Origin: Choricystis sp. odSpoLacu1
Lineage: Eukaryota; Chlorophyta; Trebouxiophyceae
Assembly (NCBI GenBank): GCA_958009055.1
Contig: OY253652.1
Span: 62,001-126,000, forward strand
Length of the DNA stretch: 64,000 bases
Direction: 5' to 3'
Shown here: piece after piece, positions 11,445 to 20,951 of the stretch
How positions within the stretch are numbered: the stretch's first letter is position 1
Layout of the letters: each line of letters opens with the position of its first letter
The notes under the pieces: generated by a model
Told to the model about the DNA's origin: nothing
The model's database searches: none
The model's input: only the letters and a program-made list of their open reading frames with translations
Program-made: the position numbers and the translations under genes

Positions 11445-11633
11445 GTGCATTTTTTTTGCACATTGACGGCGGGGAAGCGGTGATTGTGAAAAGTGATGCA
11501 CAAGCAAGCCCCGCCACAGCCTCCCAGCCACCCGGAGCGGAGCCCGCGGGATGGGTCGAAAGGGTGTCGCCGGGGGTGGAGAGTGTGCGTCGTGATCAGA
11601 TTGTGTCAACGCGGGTGACCTGCACCACCCAGC
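11445..11633 (+). repeat. 189-bp repeat R, copy 1, directly after tRNA-Glu
   Basis: This block (GTGCA, T run, TTGACGGCGGGGAAG ... CCACCCAGC) is base-for-base identical to 13561-13749. Most of it also appears inverted at 13755-13887. The tRNA-like sequence in front of each copy is clearly diverged, so the block and the tRNA have different histories. No gene is visible in it. Confidence 0.9.
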
Positions 11634-11785
11634 ACGATGTTCTCGCCGATCGACTCGCGCAGCACGGGGTCGGTGTCCCCGCTGTCGATCGCTGCGCGCA
11701 GTTCCACGTTGGACGCCTCCAGCTTGGCGATGGAGCGCAGCATGCGGTCGCGCTCGGCTTCCAGCTCGGATGTTTGGGAGGCCAT
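11606..11785 (-). pseudogene. truncated copy of the small coiled-coil gene (left arm)
   Basis: Reading from 11785 this repeats the first 52 or so residues of the coiled-coil gene at 15663 ([20 protein letters not shown] to the GENIVL segment). At 11630 the homology ends and the frame runs into repeat R, adding a short unrelated tail before a stop at 11606. It is the outer end of the left arm of the inverted repeat, so it is a 3'-truncated duplicate. Confidence 0.8.
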
Positions 11786-11915
11786 ATGTGGAAGCGCGTG
11801 TGGCGTTGCGGTGAAGAAGGGAGAATGAGAGTGAAGTGTTTTCTCCACACAACTCGCCTCATTCTCTCCCCGCCGCCCGCGCCTTCCTTCCCTTCCAACC
11901 ACCCTCTCCTCCCCA

Positions 11916-13280
11916 ATGGACGACACCACTGCCCGTCGCCTGGCGGTTGTGGGAGGCCAGCTGGGCGCCAAGGTGCGTGGGAGTGCGTGTGGGAGGGAGA
12001 CAAAACAGGAATGCAAACTTTCGTCCGGGTGGCGCCGTCGGCTACTGCTCGTGTGGGCCCTCGCGTCGCCGTCCTCTGTCCCAGTGCGCGTGTGCGGCGG
12101 CTTTGTACACGCTTGGTAGTGCGGAAAGAGCAGAGCCCGGCAGCTGCAGCTGACAAAAAAGGCCAACTCTCTCCTCCCCATTCACCATCCCCAGCCGCCC
12201 TCGACCACCCCTGCCCCCGCCGCGGCTGCCGCCACCGGCCCGAGCTTCAAGGTCGCCCTGCTGGGCGCGTCGGGCGGCATCGGCCAGCCTCTGGGGCTGC
12301 TGTTGAAGCTGTGAGTGAGAGTGGTTTTGTGGGACGGAGGGGTGTGGGAAGGGAGGAACCACACGCGCCAACGAAGCCGCCCCCCACCCTTCCTCACAGC
12401 GACCCGCGCGTCTCCCACCTCGCCCTATACGACGTCCAAGGCACCCCCGGCGTCGCCGCCGACCTGTCCCACATCGACAGTCCCGCTGCTATCTCTGCCC
12501 ACACCGGCGACAAAGAACTGGGCGCCGCCCTCCACGGCGCGGCCCTCGTCGTCATCCCAGCCGGCGTCCCCCGCAAACCCGGCATGACGCGGGACGACCT
12601 GTTCAACATCAATGCCGGCATCGTGGCTGGCCTCGCAGCCGCCTGCGGCTCCTACTGCCCGCGCGCGCTCATTGCCATCATCTCCAACCCCGTCAACTCC
12701 ACCGTCCCCATCGCCGCCGAAGTCCTCAAAAAGGCGGGCGTGTACGACCCGCGCCGCCTGTTTGGCGTGACCACGCTGGACGTGGTGCGGGCGCGCACCT
12801 TTGTGGCCGACGCAGCGGGGTTGCCGCGCGGTGCGGTGGATGTGCCGGTTGTCGGCGGCCACGCTGGCGCCACCATCCTGCCTCTGATCTCGCAGGCCAC
12901 GCCCCGTGTCTCCTTGCCCGACGCCACGCTGGCCGCCCTCACCGCCCGCATCCAGGATGCAGGCACCGAAGTCGTGCAAGCCAAAGCCGGCACCGGGTCC
13001 GCCACCCTCTCCATGGCCTACGCGGCCGCCCGGTTTGCGTCGTCCTGCTTGGCCGCCCTGGCGGGCGCGTCCGGCGTCATCGAGTGCGCGTACGTGGAAT
13101 GCCACGACGCGCCTGGCGGGGCCCCATTCTACGCGCGCCGCGTCGAGAATCGGGCGCGACGGCGTGTCGCGCTACCTCCCCATCGGCCCCACGACCGCGG
13201 CCGAGGAGAAGGCGATTGCTGGGGCGCATGGCGAGCTGGTGGCCCAGATTGTGAAGGGGGTTTCTTTTGCGCGCAAGTGA
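11916..13280 (+). pseudogene. malate dehydrogenase duplicate, frameshifted
   Basis: This mirrors the intact minus-strand MDH at 14169-15532, with the same three exons (about 11916-11972, 12195-12310, 12400-13280) and the same protein sequence up to FYARRVE. There an extra A (GAGAATCGGG against GAGATCGGG in the other arm) shifts the frame. The final 45 or so residues, including the C-terminal helix and the stop, are lost and replaced by an Arg-rich read-through. If the base is real the copy is a pseudogene; if it is an error, the locus has two identical MDH genes. Its promoter region and start are intact. Confidence 0.75.
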
Positions 13281-13479
13281 GGAGAGAGAGAGGGAGGGTT
13301 GTGTTTTGTGCCGCTGTACTTCCTGCGCGCGCTCTCTCTCTTTTTTGTTTGATTTTTCCCTTGTTTCGTTAGCTGGCGTCGTTGTGTTTGCTCTGCGTGC
13401 AGAGTTTAAAAAACTTTTAAGCACGGTCTGTACGCCAGGCCGCGTGTGTTGACACAAAGTGAGGGGTGGTGGGTCAGCG

Positions 13480-13544
13480 ATGCGCGTCTCTCACCGTTTG
13501 CAACGTTGGACACATGAACCCTGGTCGATCCCAGGGCGAGGAAG
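13480..13544 (+). pseudogene. degenerate tRNA-Glu-like sequence
   Basis: The sequence keeps the TCTCTCACCG anticodon-loop core, the GGACACATGAA 3' half and CGAGGAA, aligning with the intact tRNA-Glu at 11340-11431. The 5' acceptor strand is missing and the T loop is shortened (CCCTGG TCGATC CCAGGG in place of the TTCGAGT loop), so it cannot fold as a tRNA. It precedes the second copy of repeat R. A mirror copy lies at about 13905-13969 in the right arm. Confidence 0.7.
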
Positions 13545-13560
13545 AGGCAGCGCGTATATG

Positions 13561-13749
13561 GTGCATTTTTTTTGCACATTGACGGCGGGGAAGCGGTGAT
13601 TGTGAAAAGTGATGCACAAGCAAGCCCCGCCACAGCCTCCCAGCCACCCGGAGCGGAGCCCGCGGGATGGGTCGAAAGGGTGTCGCCGGGGGTGGAGAGT
13701 GTGCGTCGTGATCAGATTGTGTCAACGCGGGTGACCTGCACCACCCAGC
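13561..13749 (+). repeat. 189-bp repeat R, copy 2, at the palindrome centre
   Basis: It is identical to 11445-11633. Its last 55 bases (13695-13749) form most of the spacer of the inverted repeat, and the rest belongs to the left arm. Copy 3, inverted and shortened, occupies 13755-13887. The left arm is therefore bounded by direct copies of R. Confidence 0.9.
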
Positions 13750-13754
13750 TTGTG

Positions 13755-15818
13755 CACCCCCGGCGACACCCTTTCGACCCATCCCGCGGGCTCCGCTCCG
13801 GGTGGCTGGGAGGCTGTGGCGGGGCTTGCTTGTGCATCACTTTTCACAATCACCGCTTCCCCGCCGTCAATGTGCAAAAAAAATGCACCATATACGCGCT
13901 GCCTCTTCCTCGCCCTGGGATCGACCAGGGTTCATGTGTCCAACGTTGCAAACGGTGAGAGACGCGCATCGCTGACCCACCACCCCTCACTTTGTGTCAA
14001 CACACGCGGCCTGGCGTACAGACCGTGCTTAAAAGTTTTTTAAACTCTGCACGCAGAGCAAACACAACGACGCCAGCTAACGAAACAAGGGAAAAATCAA
14101 ACAAAAAAGAGAGAGAGCGCGCGCAGGAAGTACAGCGGCACAAAACACAACCCTCCCTCTCTCTCTCCTCACTTGCGCGCAAAAGAAACCCCCTTCACAA
14201 TCTGGGCCACCAGCTCGCCATGCGCCCCAGCAATCGCCTTCTCCTCGGCCGCGGTCGTGGGGCCGATGGGGAGGTAGCGCGACACGCCGTCGCGCCCGAT
14301 CTCGACGCGGCGCGCGTAGAATGGGGCCCCGCCAGGCGCGTCGTGGCATTCCACGTACGCGCACTCGATGACGCCGGACGCGCCCGCCAGGGCGGCCAAG
14401 CAGGACGACGCAAACCGGGCGGCCGCGTAGGCCATGGAGAGGGTGGCGGACCCGGTGCCGGCTTTGGCTTGCACGACTTCGGTGCCTGCATCCTGGATGC
14501 GGGCGGTGAGGGCGGCCAGCGTGGCGTCGGGCAAGGAGACACGGGGCGTGGCCTGCGAGATCAGAGGCAGGATGGTGGCGCCAGCGTGGCCGCCGACAAC
14601 CGGCACATCCACCGCACCGCGCGGCAACCCCGCTGCGTCGGCCACAAAGGTGCGCGCCCGCACCACGTCCAGCGTGGTCACGCCAAACAGGCGGCGCGGG
14701 TCGTACACGCCCGCCTTTTTGAGGACTTCGGCGGCGATGGGGACGGTGGAGTTGACGGGGTTGGAGATGATGGCAATGAGCGCGCGCGGGCAGTAGGAGC
14801 CGCAGGCGGCTGCGAGGCCAGCCACGATGCCGGCATTGATGTTGAACAGGTCGTCCCGCGTCATGCCGGGTTTGCGGGGGACGCCGGCTGGGATGACGAC
14901 GAGGGCCGCGCCGTGGAGGGCGGCGCCCAGTTCTTTGTCGCCGGTGTGGGCAGAGATAGCAGCGGGACTGTCGATGTGGGACAGGTCGGCGGCGACGCCG
15001 GGGGTGCCTTGGACGTCGTATAGGGCGAGGTGGGAGACGCGCGGGTCGCTGTGAGGAAGGGTGGGGGGCGGCTTCGTTGGCGCGTGTGGTTCCTCCCTTC
15101 CCACACCCCTCCGTCCCACAAAACCACTCTCACTCACAGCTTCAACAGCAGCCCCAGAGGCTGGCCGATGCCGCCCGACGCGCCCAGCAGGGCGACCTTG
15201 AAGCTCGGGCCGGTGGCGGCAGCCGCGGCGGGGGCAGGGGTGGTCGAGGGCGGCTGGGGATGGTGAATGGGGAGGAGAGAGTTGGCCTTTTTTGTCAGCT
15301 GCAGCTGCCGGGCTCTGCTCTTTCCGCACTACCAAGCGTGTACAAAGCCGCCGCACACGCGCACTGGGACAGAGGACGGCGACGCGAGGGCCCACACGAG
15401 CAGTAGCCGACGGCGCCACCCGGACGAAAGTTTGCATTCCTGTTTTGTCTCCCTCCCACACGCACTCCCACGCACCTTGGCGCCCAGCTGGCCTCCCACA
15501 ACCGCCAGGCGACGGGCAGTGGTGTCGTCCATTGGGGAGGAGAGGGTGGTTGGAAGGGAAGGAAGGCGCGGGCGGCGGGGAGAGAATGAGGCGAGTTGTG
15601 TGGAGAAAACACTTCACTCTCATTCTCCCTTCTTCACCGCAACGCCACACGCGCTTCCACATATGGCCTCCCAAACATCCGAGCTGGAAGCCGAGCGCGA
15701 CCGCATGCTGCGCTCCATCGCCAAGCTGGAGGCGTCCAACGTGGAACTGCGCGCAGCGATCGACAGCGGGGACACCGACCCCGTGCTGCGCGAGTCGATC
15801 GGCGAGAACATCGTGCTG
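13755..15818 (-). repeat. right arm of the 2.06-kb inverted repeat
   Basis: This is the reverse complement of 11630-13694. It contains the inverted R copy, a tRNA-like remnant, the whole intact MDH gene, the MDH/coiled-coil intergenic promoter and the first 52 codons of the coiled-coil gene, ending inside that gene at 15818. Both genes are intact only on this side, so this arm is probably the ancestral one. The bases 13888-14168, the MDH 3' flank, hold only the tRNA-like remnant. Confidence 0.92.
14169..15532 (-). CDS. MDH: NAD-dependent malate dehydrogenase, peroxisomal (PTS2) type
   Basis: It interconverts malate and oxaloacetate with NAD. Three exons (15532-15476, 15253-15138, 15048-14169) join in frame to give 350 residues, typical of the family. 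The Rossmann fold begins [20 protein letters not shown]. The substrate and NAD loops include [20 protein letters not shown] and [17 protein letters not shown], and the catalytic His lies in [14 protein letters not shown]. The first exon encodes [19 protein letters not shown], in which RLAVVGGQL fits the PTS2 nonapeptide (R-L-x5-Q-L). Plant and algal glyoxysomal MDHs use PTS2, so peroxisomal import is the likely fate. It shares a 130-bp divergent promoter with the coiled-coil gene. A frameshifted mirror copy lies at 11916-13280. Confidence 0.93.
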
Positions 15819-15938
15819 CTGGCCAAGCAGAAGGCGAGGGCAGCCGCCCTGGCGGACGAGGTGGCGCGGTTGGGTGGGGTGGAGGTGGGGAAGGGTGGGG
15901 GTGGAAAGTGTGGGGGTGGAGAGGGTGTGTGGTTGTGA
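15663..15938 (+). CDS. small coiled-coil protein, unknown function
   Basis: A single-exon frame of 91 residues. The first 70 or so form a heptad-rich helix ([20 protein letters not shown], then [20 protein letters not shown]), and the tail is Gly/Lys-rich and low in complexity. I do not recognise the family; the helical hairpin-like pattern would suit a small subunit of a larger complex, but that is only inference. It is divergently transcribed from MDH with 130 bp between the starts. The inverted repeat ends inside it at 15818, so the left-arm copy is truncated. Confidence 0.6.
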   Translation: MASQTSELEAERDRMLRSIAKLEASNVELRAAIDSGDTDPVLRESIGENIVLLAKQKARAAALADEVARLGGVEVGKGGGGKCGGGEGVWL

Positions 15939-16038
15939 GGTTTGTTTTAGCAGGGAGAGAGACGCACGGTGGTCGTGTAGCCGGGTGAGAGAAACAGGTG
16001 ACGGTGTCGGGGTCACAGAACAACAAAAAACAAAACCA

Positions 16039-16803
16039 TCATTCCTCCTCCTCCTCCTCCTCCTCCTCCTCCTCCTGCCGCCTCATGTGCTCCTCCGCCA
16101 GTGGGCGCAACCCGCGCAACAGGTCGCGTCCCGCGGGTGCTCCTTTTTTCTGGCGCCGCGGCGGCGGCGTGGTGGCTTCACCTTGTTCAGCTGCTGCGGC
16201 CGCCGCCGCCGCGTCGGCCGCCTCCCTTTCCTCCACCTCTCTCACCGCAGCCCGCACCAGCGCCCGCAGCGCGCCCGGCCCGGGTGCGTCCGTCCTGCCG
16301 TCTGCAGCAGCTGTCTCTGCCGCCGCGTAGGCGGCGTCCGCGGCGGCGGGGTCGCCGCCGTTCACGAGGGCGTCTCGCCACGCACACGCCAACCACTCGC
16401 ACTCGCGCGCGGCGCCGGGGGCCGCCCTCCCGTCCGCCGCCGCCCCAACAGCCGCCGCAAAGGCGGCAGCATCGCCCTCGACCTCGGCCGAAAGCAGGCG
16501 GGCGGCCATGCCGACGTGGCGCTTGCGCGCTTGGTTGCGGCGCGGCAGGGCGGCAGCGTGTGCCAACTGCTGAGCTGCGTCGGGGGGCAGGTCCAGCCGG
16601 GCGGCAGCCGCGGGCGTCAGGTCGGACGCTGCGTCGGCAGCGGCGCGCCAGGCGCGGGCTTCCCGCTTGGCCGACGTTTTGGAGGGGGGCAGGTCGGAGG
16701 GCGTGGCGGTGGCCAGGGTGCGGACGCGGTCGGGCCACCTCCACCCCACCGCGTGGCGCAGGTGAAGGCGCAGGTGGGTGACGTTGGGTAGTGGAAGGCG
16801 CAT
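16039..16803 (-). CDS. DarP/YjgA (DUF615) homologue, probably organellar
   Basis: A single-exon gene of 254 residues. After a basic N-terminus without acidic residues ([20 protein letters not shown]) that looks like an organelle targeting peptide comes the DUF615 signature: [32 protein letters not shown] and [12 protein letters not shown]. Bacterial DarP/YjgA binds late 50S ribosomal intermediates, so the likely role here is assembly of the plastid or mitochondrial large ribosomal subunit. The C-terminus ends in a poly-Glu tract encoded by a (TCC)n repeat at about 16045-16077. The 3' end converges on the coiled-coil gene with 100 bp between stops. The start is divergent from the acyl-CoA-binding gene. 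Confidence 0.75.
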   Translation of the reverse strand: MRLPLPNVTHLRLHLRHAVGWRWPDRVRTLATATPSDLPPSKTSAKREARAWRAAADAASDLTPAAAARLDLPPDAAQQLAHAAALPRRNQARKRHVGMAARLLSAEVEGDAAAFAAAVGAAADGRAAPGAARECEWLACAWRDALVNGGDPAAADAAYAAAETAAADGRTDAPGPGALRALVRAAVREVEEREAADAAAAAAAAEQGEATTPPPRRQKKGAPAGRDLLRGLRPLAEEHMRRQEEEEEEEEEEE

Positions 16804-16976
16804 TTTGGGGAGGGGAGGGAGGAGGGAGAGGCCGTCGCGGCGACTGCGAATGCGGCCGTCGGTCTGGCCAAAACCTCTTTTGACCCTCACTCTCTTCTCT
16901 TCTTTCCGATTGGACCGCGCGTCCCCCGGTCCACACGTTGGAGGGGACAGCCCCATCCACGCCTCTCCCAACCACC
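16804..16976. promoter_or_regulatory. short divergent spacer, probable bidirectional promoter
   Basis: Only 173 bp separate the start codons of the DarP homologue (minus) and the acyl-CoA-binding protein (plus). Similar short divergent spacers occur at 15533-15662, 22843-23012, 36932-37162, 51776-52004 and 55785-56042. I see no TATA box or other clear element in any of them; the call rests on geometry alone. Confidence 0.45.
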
Positions 16977-17892
16977 ATGTCCTCCTCTTTCCCTCTGCCC
17001 CCGTCCTTCCACGCGGCCGCCGACCGCGTCGCGGCGGCCGCGGCCACGCTGCCCACGCCAGCCGCCCTCTCCCTGTACGCGCTGTACAAACAGGCCACCG
17101 CGGGCAACGTGGCGGGAGGGCGGCCACCGCTGTGGGGTGGAAAAGGCCGGGCCAAGTGGTGAGTGGAAAGGAGAGAGAGAGGGGGTGGGAAGAGGGGGCG
17201 ACGCCGTCGGCGACAGGCCTTCAATCCACCTCCTTACTCTCACAGGGACGCGTGGGCCAAGGCGAAAGACACACCCGTTGCCGTCGCCGCCCAGCGCTAC
17301 GTGGAGCTGGCGGCGGAAGTGGTGCCAGGTGGCGGCGACGGCGATGACGACGCCAGCGCGCGTGCGAGCGGCGGCGGCCCCCGCCTGGGGCCCGTGTTCA
17401 GCACGCCGGCTGTCCTAGATGGCGGCAGCGATGATGCGTTGGTAAGTGAGAGAGAGAGAGAGAGAGGAAATGGCGGTTGGCTGCGCGCGCGCGTGTTTCT
17501 TCTTCACCCCTCGTTTCCTCCCCAACCACCCACAGCCTCCTCTCCACGCCGCCGCCGCCGCCGATGATGCCCCCACCATCACAGCCCTGCTGGCCTCCGG
17601 CGCCGACCCCTCCACCCGCGACCCAGACGGCGCCACCGCCCTGCATTTTGCTGCAGACGCGGGGGCGATCGCCGCAATAGCCGCCCTACTAACCGGCGGC
17701 GCCCCGGTCGACGCCCTCGACGCAGATGCCGCCACCCCACTACACTATGCCGCCCTGGCGGGCAGGCGGGACGCGGCGGCTGCGTTGGTGGCGGCCGGCG
17801 CACATGCGGGGGCGGTGGATGGCGATGGTGTGAGCGCGCGGGGCAAGGCACCGCCTGGGTGGGGGGAGTGGGGAGGGGCGGAGGGGTGGTGA
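16977..17892 (+). CDS. acyl-CoA-binding protein with ankyrin repeats
   Basis: Exons 16977-17158, 17246-17441 and 17536-17892 join in frame. Residues 1-85 or so form an ACB domain: FHAAADRVAAAAATLPTPAA, LYALYKQATAGN, the conserved GRAKWDAWAKAKD junction spanning intron 1, and AAQRYVELA. After a Gly-rich linker come about two and a half ankyrin repeats (DGATALHFAADAGAIAAIAA, ATPLHYAALAGRRDAAAALV). This order matches ACBD6 of animals and ACBP1/ACBP2 of plants, which bind long-chain acyl-CoA esters and use ankyrins for protein contacts. No N-terminal membrane anchor is visible, so it resembles cytosolic ACBD6 more than plant ACBP1/2. The end is Gly/Trp-rich and low in complexity. Confidence 0.88.
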
Positions 17893-18079
17893 TTCTTTAG
17901 TGGGGTAGATTTGGTGATGTAGGCGGGCGGCGGCAGCTGGTAGAAACGAAAAAGAAAAAAGAAAAACGCTCGTCGCCGTCTCACTCGTCGCTCGTTTTTC
18001 CCTCACCCACCCACACCCCACACACACCCCAAACCCCAAACCCCACCCCTCCCACACCCACCCCAGCCCCCCCCCAACA

Positions 18080-18672
18080 ATGTCGAGCCGCGGCAAAGGC
18101 AAAACCGGGGGCGCCCCCGGCAAGAAGCCCGTCTCCAAGTCGGTAAAGGCTGGTGAGTGAGTGATGAAGCCCAACCCAGCCCACCCCACCCACACCGACT
18201 GGTGTTGCGTGCATTGGGCGACATAGGGGAGAGGTTTGGAGGTCGGGAGAGGCGACGGCGGCTTCAGAAACCAAAAACACGCCGACTCGTCCTTTTTCTC
18301 CTCACCCGCCACCAAACCTCCCTCCCCCTTCAACCCTCAGGTATCCAGTTCCCGGTCGCCCGCTTTGCCCGCTACCTGAAAAAAGGCCGCTACGCCACCC
18401 GCATCGGCGCCGGCGCCCCCGTCTACCTGGCCGCCGTCCTGGAGTACCTGACGGCCGAAGTCCTGGAACTCGCCGGCAACGCCGCCCGCGACAACAAGAA
18501 GACCCGCATCACGCCCCGCCACATCCAGCTGGCGGTGCGCAACGATGAAGAGCTGTCCAAGCTGCTGACCGGGGTCACCATCTCCGCCGGCGGTGTCCTG
18601 CCCAACATCCACTCCGTTTTGCTGCGGAAGGCGGAGCCCAAGAAGAAGGCGGCGACGCCCGAGGACGAGTGA
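18080..18672 (+). CDS. H2A: histone H2A
   Basis: Exons 18080-18152 and 18341-18672, with a 188-bp intron just before the histone fold. The basic tail [20 protein letters not shown] is followed by the H2A core: [72 protein letters not shown] and [12 protein letters not shown]. The acidic-patch Glu residues are present. The protein ends KKAATPEDE without the SQ[E/D] motif of H2A.X, and the docking region is canonical rather than H2A.Z-like. A stem-loop 54 bp past the stop supports a replication-dependent type. No other core histone gene is in the window. Confidence 0.96.
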
Positions 18673-18725
18673 GTGAGAGAGGAGAGGGGGGGATCCAAGA
18701 AAAGAGATTAAAAAAAAAAAAAAAA

Positions 18726-18743
18726 CGGTGTTTATCAACACCG
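18726..18743 (+). promoter_or_regulatory. histone mRNA 3' stem-loop
   Basis: CGGTGTT TATC AACACCG is a perfect 7-bp stem with a 4-nt loop, 54 bases after the H2A stop and just after an A-rich run. Position, stem length and tetraloop match the 3'-end processing hairpin of replication-dependent histone mRNAs bound by SLBP. Confidence 0.8.
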
Positions 18744-19055
18744 CCACTTTTCGGAAACGCCTGCCTCTCTCTCTCTCACGCGGCAGGGGCTGACCACTCA
18801 TTCAGAGAATGGGAAACGTGTTTAGTGGGTTGACAAAGAAATCACACACTTTAGAAAGAAAAAAAAAAACTCGCTCTCAGTTTTCGCGCGAGTCCTCCCG
18901 CAGCGGGGGAGGGAACGAAACACACACGCGTGCACCACACACACAGATGAAAGGGAAAAAAGGGACGCAAGTGGAAACGAAAAAAAGGGGGGGGGGGGCA
19001 AAACGTTGGTCTCTGCTTCTCAGTAAATATTGATCTCTCTCTCAACTCTCCTCCC

Positions 19056-19193
19056 TCACCCGCCCGGCGCGGGCACCACCCCCACCGCCCACGTCGGCAC
19101 CGGCGCCGGCTTGGGCGGGGACGCGCCTGACGCCAGCGGCGCCTTGACGCCCAGCTCGACGTCGGCGCGGCGTGTGGTGGCCGTCGTGCGCCG

Positions 19194-19224
<31 letters not shown>

Positions 19225-20951
19225 CCACCAGCTTTGGGGGACGCCACCAGCTTCTCCGCCACGATGTACTCGCCTGCGCTGACACCCACACCCGCCAGCC
19301 CCGACTTGGCGGCGGCCCAGAGGGAGGGCAGGACCATGAAGATCCACATGCCGATGGCGAGGACAGGGTATTCGGCGCACCGCCACATGGGTGGGTTCGA
19401 CATTCCATACAGCGCAGGGCGGACGGACCGCCTCATCACTTCATTCAACGCGGCCATGGCGGCGAAGCACAACGCTCCAGCGGCGCCCAGGTAGGCGACC
19501 GCGGAGAGGGCGGTGAGAGCGGCAGCGGGGTAGGGTGCGACAAACCCAAACCGCGCGACCAGCAGCGCCCACCCCGCCGCAATCCCCATGTAAAAGGGGG
19601 CGGTGGCGGGCAGGGCTTGTGCCTCCAGCAGCTTGAGCAGCAGGACGAGGGTGGTGGTGCGAGGGAGAGGAGGGTGGGCAGAGGCCACTTGGCGCAGCGA
19701 GTAGGCGACATCCGCCACTCCCCGCGCGTGGCGCTCCGCCTGGACGGCACGAGCAGCGATGGTGGCCAGGTAGCCGTCGGCCTGAAGGTTGAGCATGTTG
19801 ATGGGGGCGGGGATGGTGGCGAGGCGGACCTGGGGAGGATGGGGTGGAGGGAAAGAGGGTGAGCGTTTTTTGTCCAGGCTTCTCCACACCCTCTCTTCCT
19901 CCCTCCCACACACCCCACTCACCCTGCCCCCACTCTTGAAGTAGCATTTTAAGAACATGTGCAGGTCCTCCCCAATGGCGTCATCGCACGTGTCCCAGTA
20001 GTCGACGGCGGCCAGGAGGCGGGCGGGGACAGTGTAATTGGAGATCGGAAACCCGAGCCGCCACGACGACCCCAGATTCTGGGCCGCCATCGCGGACCAC
20101 ATGGCGTCGTGCACCCGGGTCAGCACGGGCACGGCGTACGTGTTGCGTTCGAAGACGATGGGGGCGGCGTAGATGGTGGCATGAGGATCATCCGCGCACG
20201 CTGCCGCGTCATCAATCCCGCACACATACTGCCGCGGCACGTGGGCGTCCGCATCCATCGTCGTCACCATGAGCTGGGTCGGGGGCACGCCCAGCGCGGC
20301 CGCCCGCTTGACGGCGGCCCGGGCGGCGTGGTTGACATTGGCGGCCTTGCCCGCAGATTCGGAGAGCGACAACTCGTGCAGCGTCCAGGCGACGTCCCTG
20401 AACCTCCCCCCAAACTCGGCCACCAGGGCGGTGGCTTTGGCGGGGGCGTCGGACTCGGCGGCCTCCATGGCCAGGGTGACCAGGTAGCGAGTGCGGGCGG
20501 CAGGGTGGGCGGCCAGGGTGCGCAGCGTCGAGCGCAGGACGGGCAGCGGTTCCTTGTAGTTGGGAATCACAAACGCGTGTGCGAATGGAGACGACGACGA
20601 CGCGGTCCCCACATCCAGCGCGATGGCGTCGGTGGGGGGAGGAGGCGGGGTGGAGGCATCGACGGGGGCAGGCGTCTCGGCGTCCGACGGTGCCGCCGCG
20701 GCCGAAACCAACGGCGCGCGCTCATCCTGCCCCGCCGCCAGCGCGGACCGCAGACGCACTACAAACACGGCCATGCGGCGCACCTGCAGCAGGGAGGCGG
20801 CCACGAAGATGGCCATGAAGGCGGCGACAAAGGTGAGCCAGGGGGAGGGGGCAAGGAAGGGGCCAGCAAAAGTCGCGATCACTGTAAACAGTTCGAACGC
20901 GGGCACGATGGCTTTGAGGCCGGCCAGGCCCTCAAAGTCGCGCGGGTTCAT
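19056..20951 (-). CDS. multi-pass membrane family 2-like glycosyltransferase
   Basis: Exons 20951-19923 and 19829-19056 give 600 residues; the 93-bp intron is a multiple of three without a stop. Two hydrophobic spans lie near residues 18-57. The soluble GT-A region follows, with a first nucleotide-sugar motif at FVIPNYKEPLPVLRSTLRTL, a DxD-type motif at TTMDADAHVPRQYV and an acidic base candidate at GEDLHMFLKCYF. A QADGYLATIAARAVQAERHA segment stands where QxxRW normally lies, in a weak form. Three or four further spans follow, then a Gly-rich, Arg/Thr-rich cytosolic tail. The family makes polysaccharide chains at membranes (cellulose or beta-glucan synthase-like); the substrate cannot be told. 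The 3' end converges on H2A. Confidence 0.7.

Larger units (their letters stand above)
11630..13694 (+). repeat. left arm of a 2.06-kb near-perfect inverted repeat
   Basis: Bases 11630-13694 are the reverse complement of 13755-15818, with a 60-bp spacer (13695-13754). The only difference I find is one extra A in the left arm near 13147-13148. The outer junction at 11630-11636 shares CAGC/CAGCACG microhomology with the end of repeat R. This could be a very young inverted duplication or a fold-back artefact of long-read assembly. Confidence 0.92.

Noticed and set aside
11630..15818. Transposon with terminal inverted repeats
   Set aside because: The arms contain host genes (MDH and a coiled-coil gene) rather than a transposase, and the spacer is only 60 bp.
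18080..18672. H2A.X or H2A.Z variant
   Set aside because: There is no C-terminal SQ[E/D] motif, and the docking-domain sequence is of canonical type.
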